DNA of 55,539 nt from Plantago elongata. Its lineage: Eukaryota > Streptophyta > Magnoliopsida > Lamiales > Plantaginaceae. The position numbers were made by a program, and so were the translations under genes. The stretch is from NCBI GenBank assembly GCA_036897095.1, contig JAYMSP010000368.1:1-55539 (forward strand), given 5' to 3'. Below the pieces are notes generated by a model that was not told the origin of the DNA, searched no databases, and was given only the letters and a program-made list of their open reading frames with translations. Below, one piece after another: positions 36,340 through 45,952 of this stretch. The stretch's first letter is position 1. Every line of letters begins with the position of its first letter.

Positions 36340-38270
36340 AAGCAAGGAGAAAGGGGAGACCGTTGGTTGGGGTTCAGATCCGGTTGAACCAAAAAAGAGG
36401 GTCAAATCGACGGGGCACACGAACTTTGGCGACTTGGGCAGCTGGATTGCGCACCGCCGTTCGAAGACGCGAGCGATCGCGCTAAGGAACCGAGCGCCGA
36501 TCGCATGGGACTTACCAACTAGGCGCATGAATTGCACTGTAGAAGGGGAGACTGCATTGGAGCGCGAGGGGGCTGGGGAGCACATGAGAAAAAGCTGAGG
36601 GAGATTGCCGATGAATTGGGTTCTGGAGGAGATGAAGAGGAGCCATTCAATGACTCTGACTATGAGGCATCGAAAGGAACATGTGCCAATCAATCACCGG
36701 GAGTCAAGGTAAGTTCTTATTCTCCTAGTTACTCATACCTGTCAAGTCCTGGGGGAGGTAATGGGGCTATTAGGGAAAACAAGGGAATCGTACATGGGAA
36801 TAAAAGTTGCCAGGGTTCAAGGTTTAAGGGCAAGGTCAGGGGTCGACCAACTACTATTCTACTAGACAGTAGTGCTACTAGGAACTACACCAGCAACAGA
36901 TTTTCCAGGGAGAACTGGATGTGCCAGATCATGTATCAGGAGGAATCTTCGGTACCTCTTATGGATACGGTTGCGGATTGTGAAGATGTCTCGGTCTGCA
37001 TTCAAGGTGTGTGTCTCTCTCTACAACCTTCAGGGTGGTCAATAATTTAGGCGACACCGATGAGGTAATCCTGGGGATGTCGTGGGTTGGCAGCTGTTGG
37101 ACCAGTCATCATTGATGGCTTGAGGAGGTTTATGACTCTCGACCTAGATAGGAATCGATTTCGGTTGGAGGCTGAGGGATTTAATCGGCAACTGGACTAC
37201 TTGACGGGTGAATCAAGTCCTATAGCTTTGAGTATTTGTGTCGGTGAATGTTGCGAGTGCCATTCTGGTGATGAGCTTCCTATGGAGGAGGATTTGGATC
37301 CCCTGGTGGAGCAGATTGCGCACAATTACATGAAGTGCGATGCTAGTCGGGAAATCTTAGGTCGCATCGTCAAGTAGAAGATCTATGAAGGTGGGGAGTG
37401 GACAGGAACTCACCAAGAGAAGGAGCACGAGCTTTGGGAAGCAGTAGTGGTGGCGGAGGATGCAACAAGTTGGTACTACATACATGAAGATTGTTGTGCA
37501 CCTAGAGAAGTGGGACCAGATAATCGGAAGATACCTCCATCTGACTATACCCCACCAATCATTGACCTAACTGATCTAGTTCGGGAAAGAAGAAAGCAGT
37601 TTTCTGCTGAAGAAGCCAAATGGTTAGTTGAAGGAGCCGAAGCTCGAACTGAAAAGGGGGAAGAGTCACAAATCGATCATGTTGAAGACGAACCGGCTAG
37701 TGAGACTTGGGGTCAAGTCTCATGTCGAGGGGAGGGTAATGTGAGAAGGACGTTTTTCTTCCCACTTGGCCCGCTCTAATGAAAGTGGCTAAGTTCGCCT
37801 AGATGCCCAATTGCAATGGAGTATCTGCTTATTATTCTATTCTATCTTATTTTAAGTAATTAGATTTTGTCTTGATTAGCAAGTCATAGAATAAAGTCAA
37901 AGTATTTGCAGGAGTCTAATATTCATAGAATTAGTCTCTTGCTAGGTAACTCTAGATTCTAACATATATTTTCAATATCTTATTATCATTAGAACTCGTG
38001 ACTATCTGGAATACTCTGTCAGGTAACAAATATAAATAGTACCATAGGGCTTAACCCTAATTATGCTAATATTAATGAAGACATATATTTCCATCACTCC
38101 GATCGCGTTGCGTGCACTGACTAGATTAAATCCTAGCCGCGAACACACCCCTTTCATAGATGAACCTACTCCTTCAATGAGCGAACCCGCTCTTATAAGC
38201 ACCAAAACCACTACTATCATGACAAAAGACTTAACTATCGTGACAAAAAGGCTTGATAATCCATCCAATT
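36340..38270 (+). pseudogene. Decayed, internally deleted Ty3/gypsy retroelement (gag-protease remnant plus probable LTR)
   Basis: Reading frames on the plus strand, broken by stops and frameshifts, give a gag-like start (about 36352-36597), then after a shift (about 36585 on) an acidic region and a retropepsin-like site LLDSSATRNY where family members usually have a DSGA core. At about 37070-37190 comes the typical block LGMSW/LAAVGPVIIDGLRRF. Reverse transcriptase, RNase H and integrase are missing. A purine run GAGGGGAGGG near 37728-37738 is followed by TGTGAGAAGG, the likely start of a 3' LTR; its right end is uncertain. No 5' LTR was found. It is a dead copy. Confidence 0.6.
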
Positions 38271-40881
38271 AATCTCAAAAAAGTTAACTCCCCACAATAT
38301 CTACTCCATACAGACGAGCACCCCACGTAGTTCATCTAACTCCTCAATCATTAAGTTCACGCCATTTATAAGTCAAAATAATTGTGTGAGTGATATAAAG
38401 GAACTGTAGGTTACCATTTGGCGGACTATACGTGCTGGCGAGAAAGACATTGTGAGGGTCCACTCCTTCGGAATCACATAAATTCGGTGTATACGCGTTC
38501 TCCATCCCTTTCTTGCCAGCATTGTCGAATATCTAACACCATTTTATTCTTATTTCCGTCAATACCTTGCTTTTCTTTGTTTAATTCCCTAATCATCGCC
38601 TTATATTTCCAATTCCAACTAAGAAAACTTGGAAGTTGGACCGACCCTCAACCTTAAAATATATAAGCTTTGACATTTGTTGATTCTATCTGGACATATA
38701 CTAACAAGCTAATTTGCGGCTGTTTCTTAGCCTCAAACTATTTAAAGCCACTAATCTTGGCTGTAATCAAATACTACTATCAAGCAATTTGGTTTCCATT
38801 ATCTATGTTTGCCCATATGATCTATAATCATGGTCATTATTCAATGTGGCACTCTTTTCAAACCCATGGTGTCAACCATTATTATTGGTGACATGATAAT
38901 ACGTAACTGCTTGTGCTTACAATAATGTTGCTATTGGAGTCGAATTGAGTTTTTTCCTTTAGTTCGACTTTAAAAGGCATTAGAGGTTGAGCTCAATTCA
39001 TAATGAACAAGCCAATATGCAACTACAAGTTTGAACTTAGCTCACAATAAAGGAAAAATTGTGTCACAGGAATTGGAGGATTGAAAATATAGGCAAACAT
39101 GAGATTTTATTGCACTGCCAGGTCCTCACCAACCAATTTGGAGATTTCACACGAACAATCAGGTGACATGAATTGTCCCTAACCATGTAAATTTATGCAG
39201 ATTATAATGGCGATACATTTTGCGTCAACAAGAAAGCTAAATTTGTATGCTCAAGTATATAGGATATAAGGGATGAAGTCACCTATGCCACATTTTTAGT
39301 GGGAAGTCAAAAGGTTTACATTCAAAGTCTTTCGATGATATATGGTGTGTAAAATAAGTCTTACTTGATATTAGGGAATGATGCAGACTCATTATAAGAG
39401 AATCCAGACATATCGACCCTTTAAACTCCATTGTAAGATCAAGAAAGGGGAAAAATTCGATAAATGCACCCTAAATTTTTACACTTTTAAAAAAATATTT
39501 TATTTTATTACCGTTCAATTTTGATACCCTACATGTATAATATATTTTTCTTTTTGAACCTCAATAGAACCTTATTCAGATCATACTTCTAAGTCCGAAA
39601 AAGTAAGCCTATATATATTTCAATTACCTACAACTAGTTTGCATTGTGTAAACTGAAAGGGTTTTTGGGACTTTTTAGTAGTAAAATCCCTTACAAAAAC
39701 CTACCATTCTACGCGTCACTGTTCCCAGCTTAAATGTACAAGTCACATTGTAGCACAAACTGGAGCATCCCGGCCTAAATATAGGCTAACATCCTGAGTC
39801 ATGGTAAAATGTTGAGACCGTTTAAAGTTAATTGACGTTACTTGCATTACCAAATGGTTCAGCTAGCAAAGAAGTGCTTCTAGGCTACTAAACAGGCACA
39901 TCTGCTTTACTTTCATGTCGCAATTTGCAACCGACAATCTATTCGAATCTGTTCATATGGTTTTGTTTCTCCATTCCATCTCTCAAGAGTTCCCTTGCAA
40001 AAAAGCAGGAACAGGTTACGCTTCTAAAGGAAAGCTCTTCTAAAGGAAAGGTTAGCTGGTTCTGATTCTACTTTTTAAAAGGATGAAATGAGAGACGATG
40101 TAATGAAATAGGCTAGTGAAAATATTGTTAGGGCCATGTTTGCCATACCGCTAGAGCGATCATTCCTACACTCAAATTGAATATTTCGTAAAAAAATTAA
40201 TTTCAATTAAAAAAGACCATTCAAACTCTATAAATCCGTCCCCAGATGGTTTTAATGCAAAGCCAACAAATGCTTTGGTACAAGTAGTTTTTTTGCCCCC
40301 TACTAGCTCCACAAAACCAGCTGTACATTAGCTGGTATCTACATGTGCTTGGTGGTCACATGCTAACAATTGCTTGATCAACGGTATCAATACGTTAACT
40401 AAGAAGTAAACCTCAAACAGTCAAACTAGTTTAGAATCACTAGTAAAAAACCAAAACCAACTTCTAAATCTCAAGCAAACCACAGCCCCTTGTTTTGAAA
40501 TGTATACATAATTTCAAGTCACCTTCTACAGTTCTACCACTCAATCCATTTCAACCATCTGAATTATAGCATACAAAACGAATTCGCATTATAACACAAA
40601 TTCAGCCACTGATTATTATTCACAAGTATATTTTAAAAGGAAAACCATACTAAGACAACAGCAAGACAGATCAACATTATAACAACAAAAAATGTATCCA
40701 AGAAGTGGTAAAAAAAAATAAAAAAAATAAGAGAGTAATATCTTCAGCATTATCCGTCACAAAAATTCTCTACACCAGACCAGAAATCAAAAATAAAAAA
40801 TATAAATAATAGTATATCTCATCATCAATTCATCATCAAGTTGAAGAAATAAGAGTAGTACACTATGAATCGATTGCTCGA

Positions 40882-41247
40882 TTAACGCCGGCAGCGCGTG
40901 ATAGCACTGCAGCCGCGCGAGTAAGGATTAGCCTGCGCACCAGAGCGGCAGTTGTAGTACGAAGCGCCACGTCTTGAGCAAGGCACACTGTTCCTCTGCA
41001 GCGCACCGTAGCTGATATACCGGCGTCGCGTGGCCAACACGCGCCTATTAGACTCCGAATCGAGATCGAACTCTTCGTCTTCGTTCTCCAAACACTCAGC
41101 TACTGTCCCCTTGCACCCCGATCTGACTCCAGGCATCAACCACCCTGCCGCCGCCGTGTCGAGGTCACCTCCGGCGGAAACTTGCGAGAAAAGCAGCGAT
41201 GTGAGTAAGCTCAGTGCGAATAGTAGCAGCTTCCAGTTTGGTGCCAT
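40882..41247 (-). CDS. RALF peptide precursor, copy 2 (RALF33-like)
   Basis: 121 residues with the same architecture as copy 1: signal peptide (MAPNWKLLLFALSLLTSLLF), RRVL site at 68-71, mature peptide 72-121 with YISY and four cysteines. It differs from copy 1 at seven residues, all in the signal peptide or pro-region; the 50-residue mature peptide is identical. The frame stays open upstream to 41508, but without an ATG start there and across the TATA box (41397-41407), so the ATG at 41247 is the start. The 3' UTR (about 40750-40870) nearly equals that of copy 1 apart from a short duplicated TCATCA-containing stretch. Confidence 0.96.
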   Translation of the reverse strand: MAPNWKLLLFALSLLTSLLFSQVSAGGDLDTAAAGWLMPGVRSGCKGTVAECLENEDEEFDLDSESNRRVLATRRRYISYGALQRNSVPCSRRGASYYNCRSGAQANPYSRGCSAITRCRR

Positions 41248-41396
41248 TGGGAAGATAGAAGAGGAGATGGTGTTGCTAATACTGGATGGAGTTACTGTAC
41301 GTGAAATGCTTGTTTCTCTCTCACTAGATTGTTGGTTGGTTTGGTGTTTTGGGTTAGAGAGTGGAAATGAATAGGGTGATGAAATGGGGGATTGGG

Positions 41397-41407
41397 TTAT
41401 ATATAAA
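41397..41407 (-). promoter_or_regulatory. TATA box of RALF copy 2
   Basis: TTTATATATAA on the minus strand, 150 bases before the ATG, in the same conserved block as copy 1. It carries one extra TA unit relative to copy 1. Confidence 0.65.
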
Positions 41408-41678
41408 CGAGGGGCTAATATTTTTGTTTTCCTCTCTGCGTATTGGGTTAATTCTAAGATAATGGGAGGTTGAAAGATAAAGGCGAATTGCACCTTTTTC
41501 ACCTTCACTGTTTTATAACCAGCTGTTTGTGCTACTGACCGTTAATAAAGAGAAGGCATCTGTCGTCGCTCCTTTAATTCTCGACCTAGCAACATTAATT
41601 CGTGCTCCTTTAATCCTCGACCTAGCCACATTAATAACTCATCTACTTGGAGAGACTTACTATGATATTAGTAAGTGA

Positions 41679-41834
41679 GGGGCTGGTATAGAATTTAAAT
41701 TTAGATTTAGATGGACTTTGATGAAAATTGCGTTTGGAATGAAATTGAAATTGAGGTATTTGAAGTGTATTTTAAGCCAAATCACTGTTCATCGAGCTAA
41801 ATTGACCGATTACAATTATTTCACAAACAGCCCC
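41679..41834. mobile_element. Small MITE-like element, family X copy c
   Basis: 156 bp with ends GGGGCTG and CAGCCCC and the core CAAATCACTGTTCATCGAG. It lies about 270 bases upstream of the RALF copy 2 TATA box. No target duplication recognised. Confidence 0.55.
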
Positions 41835-43189
41835 TTATATACGAATAATATATTAACCTGTAATACAAATAAATTTTTTTATGCATAATTTATACTCTCT
41901 CGTATACGTATTAAAAGATAATCAGTTATCCACCATCACAAGATTGCTTTAGAATATATATCCTTATTTTTTAAGTTATTATAGATTTATTTGTGAAAAG
42001 GAATATTTACCTTGATAGTGTATGTAGCATTTTTAGTATCTTTTTGGACCGTGAAATTGAAAGCAATTGAATTTTAAGGAAATGAGAAACTGCCAAAAAA
42101 TTGGTTATTGCCCCTTTAATTCCATAATTGTTAGTATGTATCGTCACTCCTTTAATTCCGGGCTTACGTTAACGGGAATAATAAACAAATCAATGTGACA
42201 TCAGTAAGTCTAAATCTATCTATAAATATTGTCCTAAAGATCTCAAGGTTTGAAGTTTAATAAATGGCTTAAAATATGGTAATTATATATTTCTACATGA
42301 ACTTTTTCATCCAAGTAATCCTTATGTTAGGATGGAGAAATTACTAAAGTTTCTAATAAAACGAGTACAAATAAATATAAGGGAAATGAAATGATAATTA
42401 TTCATTTAAAGATCGAACATTAATAATTATTAATATAACAAAACAAGTCAAGATAGTTTTGTCAATGCTAAATGCTAGCTACCATATGGGGAAAGGAATC
42501 ATACGTGCAGGAGAGAAAGCCATTGTGCATTTCAATTAAGGGTCCACTCTTTCTCAATCACAGATAGATCAGATATAATCGGTGTTTCCGCGTTCTATAT
42601 CCTTTTCCTGGCCAGCTTTATCGAATATCCAACACAATTTTATTCCAAATTTTATTATCCTCCTTACTTTTTATTTGTTTAATTCCCTAAGTCCATATAC
42701 CGAGCTTCTCTGGCATATATTTAACAAAAAAACTTTGCGGCCATTGCTTAGTCCTGAAACTACTTTGAAGGAACAAATCGCCGGCTCTGATCACCATGAA
42801 TTTGGTTTCCATTATGTATGTTTGTCCATATACTCAATAATCATAATCATGTATACCACTGAAACCTTAATATCAGGTTCTATCTCAATTCTTTTAGGAA
42901 ATAATTACAAATTAATATAAATTAAAAAACTTTTTAAATTTTAATGACACATAAAAAACTTTCTACAAATTAATAATAAACTTCCTATAAATTAATAATA
43001 TTTTATAAATTTAAAATAAAATACACTTAAATTGATAAAATATATTCCATATTTATAAGAACTAAATCAAAACACGTTTACATTCCAGTTGAAACAAATT
43101 AAACAATCATCTGTTAATTATACAAGCTTCATCATCAAAGTAATCAACTTTCTAGTTTCGTACATCTTTTATTGTCAGGTTTTTTTACT

Positions 43190-43640
43190 AATTAGTATGA
43201 TGTTTATTTCATTTTTGCATGATTATATTATATGATGCTTATAATTTAATGTTAAATTATGTATACCGTACTGAATGATGCTTGCAGGTATTAATATAAT
43301 GTTTGTTTCAGATTTGATGCTTGAATTATACGATGTTTGTAATGTAATGTTGAATGATAAATGTAGTACTAATATGATGCTTGTTTTTATTGATGATGCT
43401 TATTATATAAATGATGATTGTAATTATATTTGGAAGAAAGCTACTTGGAAATGATTTAACGTTAAAATTCTATTAAAAAAATATGAAAATTGAAATAAAG
43501 ATGCTTGTAAAATTGGAAGAATGATGCTTGTGAAATTGAAATTATGATACTTGTAAAATTGAAAAAAAAAATGTTTGGAGATAGAATAAAATAAACTAAA
43601 AAAAGATAACTTAGTTGAATGATGCTTGCATAATTTTACT
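43190..43640. repeat. Degenerate interspersed array of (AT)GATGCTTG
   Basis: At least ten copies of GATGCTTG or one-base variants within 450 bases, for example near 43273, 43314, 43330, 43373, 43393, 43499, 43520, 43542 and 43617. They are often followed by TAAAATTG or TAAT. Spacing is irregular (about 15-100 bases), so this is an old minisatellite or a motif-rich transposon interior rather than a clean tandem repeat. Confidence 0.65.
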
Positions 43641-44017
43641 TTATTCATTATTCTAATGTAATCAAATTTAAATATAATTTAACTAGTTAATTGTAAATTT
43701 ATTTTGATTATTAAATATACTATCTTTAGTATTTAATTTGAGGTATAATTGAAATTGAATATATACACACTAATTTGTAGGAAATTTCTTATATATCACT
43801 AAAGTGGAGGAAAGATTTGAAGATGACACTAATTTGTAATTGTATATTCTTTTAATAACTTCTTAATTTTTCTTTTATGAAGTTCAATTACAAACTTACT
43901 AACTTTAAAAATAAAAAGAATATATCCCACTAACTAATTTTTTTATTACTTATTTTTTTCACTTTATTCAATCTCTCCCTTACTTTATCACTCACTTATA
44001 ATTTTATCACTTTCTTA

Positions 44018-44377
44018 GACCGTCTAATGTGGTGATCGAAAAATCGATCATGAAATATTTAATTGCTCTGCAACTGCGTCTCACAACCGATTTTCTCCAC
44101 TGTGGTGATGGTCGCGATCGCGGGTAATTTTTATTTTCCTAATTTTTGTTTATAGGTATATTAATGTGAAATATTGAAAATTTAGAGCGAAAGAGACGTT
44201 TTTATTGAGAATACGAGTAGAATAGTGATATAGTACAAAATAAGAACGTATACAAATAAAGGTGACATTTGATGCATGAGAATATATATTTTCACTGATC
44301 TCATTTTATAGATCTCAAAAAAATATAAACGACAGTATAATTTTTATATTTTTTAAATAATAATAAAAAAATAAAAA

Positions 44378-44414
<37 letters not shown>

Positions 44415-44569
44415 TAAGAAATAAAAAAAGGAGTTGGGCCTCATTTGGGGCCGAACAAAATAGGTAACGCGATCGATTACTGGGCAACCAATCGAGTTAC
44501 TCTTTTCTTACAACCGCATCACAGTGTACAGAAATTGATCATGGCGGGACCGCACCATAGTGTAAGATC
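44018..44569. mobile_element. Tourist-like MITE (PIF/Harbinger)
   Basis: 552 bp flanked by TTA (44015-44017 and 44570-44572). Ends: GACCGTCTAATGTGGTG and, inverted from the right, GATCTTACACTATGGTG. Sub-terminal GCGATCGCG and GCGATCGAT-type motifs lie near both ends. The interior contains an (AAT)n run. No coding capacity. Same superfamily as the 33931 element but not the same copy or site. Confidence 0.8.
44379..44412. repeat. (AAT)n microsatellite, about 11 units
   Basis: An uninterrupted AAT/TAA run inside the Tourist-like MITE at 44018-44569. Confidence 0.9.
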
Positions 44570-45952
44570 TTAATTTAAGAAAAAAGTAATAAGCTAGGAA
44601 GCTCTGGAACGGAATGAGTATATAAAACCTTGTCAAACATTAGTAGTACAGACATCAAAAACATCATAAGATTACTACTTTATATATTTTTTGAGTTGGT
44701 AAAATTTTCAAATGATCAAACTCAATTTGTGAACAAGGCAAGTTAATATACAATTTCGAGCATTAATAAGTTTGAATTTGAAATTAAAAAATGAAAAGAA
44801 AAAGTACTATAGTAACAAGTCATCAAATACTCCTAATCCTATTAAGTATTAACTAGTTTATACTTTGTGACATTTAAATTAACGTTGAAACCGGATCAAT
44901 TAATAAAAATAAATATAGAAGTTTGAAGTACAGGTGAGTTTTAACGAACCTACCAAATCAACTGCTAAACTTAACGAGTGGAATCAGTTCTTACTCGACC
45001 AGAAATCGAGTTTAACTTACCCTGTATAATGAGTAATTTGAAAGTCTAGGCGGAGAAGTCCTTGAAGCTCAGGCCCGCATAATATCAATACTGTACTAAT
45101 GTACTTACTTACTCATGCATTGGCAACCGACGACTATTAGCAATTAGCAGTGCGTTTTTCTAACAATAGATTCATGCACTAGACAACGTACAAAATACAC
45201 TTTGGCAACAACCGACAAATTGTACATCGACAATTTATTTCATAATGTCAATTTCTTGATCATGGAACTAATTTGATTTGAAGGTTTTACCAAACACAAA
45301 CGGCAATATTTGTTACTCGTGAGGATTGGAAAACAAGACGCATTGAATCAAACATGATCTGGTTACGAACTTACGATAATTACCTACTCAGCTTCAAAAA
45401 CTTACTGTATTATCTAAATTTCTACTTCTGCCATCGGACAGCCTTAGGAAGCCAATTCGTCTAATGTTGTGTGTCAATCCAAATGACTAGATGAGGTAGG
45501 GTTAGAGCAGGCTAACATGCCCGTAGCCAACAAATCGATTTTTTCACGCAAAATAGCATGATTAAAGCTGCAGCCTGCAGGGATAAACCCACAAATACGA
45601 GAAGCAAGGCGAAACTTACAAATGAACGAAGAAATTCAATGCCAAGTCCCCAACACCTAGAGTTCAGAAACTCGGAACAGTCTGAAGTTTTCACATGCTG
45701 CAGGAATCAAATGACAGTAGATGGTCTCTTAACAACGAGAATCTCTGCAGACAATGATGAGATATTCAGTGTCAATTTTGGTAAAGTAAACAATGACTGG
45801 ATAACAAGAAAACTACATTGTAGTCAATATGGAATATAAGTGATGGGGCCACCTATACATTATTCTTAATTAAGTGCGAAGTTAAAGGTTTATATTCGAA
45901 GTCTTTCAAGGATATGATATGCTTACACTGAAAACGGGGACTGCTCTTTTCT

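Larger units (their letters stand above)
31750..39360. repeat. Tandem duplication unit 1 (contains RALF copy 1)
   Basis: Anchors shared with unit 2, in the same order: 31790-31860 with 39920-39990; 32150-32200 with 40300-40350; 33060-33720 with 40750-41430; 38420-38860 with 42510-42850; and about 39100-39350 with 45630-45920. Unit 1 has about 3.6 kb of extra DNA between the RALF promoter and the 38.4-kb anchor, explained by a Tourist MITE, other remnants and a Ty3/gypsy remnant. Confidence 0.8.
33555..40881. other. Transposon-rich region between the two RALF genes
   Basis: About 7.3 kb with no intact gene. From left to right: promoter of RALF copy 1, a Tourist-like MITE (33931-34417), a truncated relative (from 34869), unassigned sequence at 35040-35300, MITE-like copy b (about 35350-35508), a Stowaway-like remnant (about 35820-36095), a decayed Ty3/gypsy element (about 36340-38270), the displaced upstream segment of the RALF unit (38400-38900), unit 1's right end, and from about 39885 the start of unit 2. 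Confidence 0.7.
39885..45930. repeat. Tandem duplication unit 2 (contains RALF copy 2)
   Basis: Partner of the unit at 31750-39360; see there for anchors. Its right edge falls within about 30 bases of the RAD9 stop codon (45953). In unit 2 the extra DNA is on the right: about 2.9 kb between the 42.85-kb and 45.6-kb anchors, against about 0.3 kb in unit 1. That DNA includes the 43.2-kb repeat array and the Tourist MITE at 44018. Confidence 0.8.
41248..45952. other. Region between RALF copy 2 and RAD9
   Basis: About 4.7 kb with no supported gene. It holds the RALF copy 2 promoter, MITE-like copy c, the unit-2 partner of the 38.4-kb segment (42490-42900), a degenerate GATGCTTG array (43190-43640), a Tourist-like MITE with an (AAT)n run, and the RAD9-side end of the duplication. 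Confidence 0.65.

Noticed and set aside
36328-36693. 121-codon minus-strand open frame
   Set aside because: Antisense to the gag-like remnant; no family resemblance.
41248-41508. 87-codon upstream extension of RALF copy 2
   Set aside because: It begins at a non-ATG codon, crosses the TATA box and is not kept in copy 1, whose frame has a different extension.
31750-45930. RALF duplication as an assembly error
   Set aside because: The two units differ by many substitutions and by distinct insertions with their own target duplications, so they are not the same sequence assembled twice.
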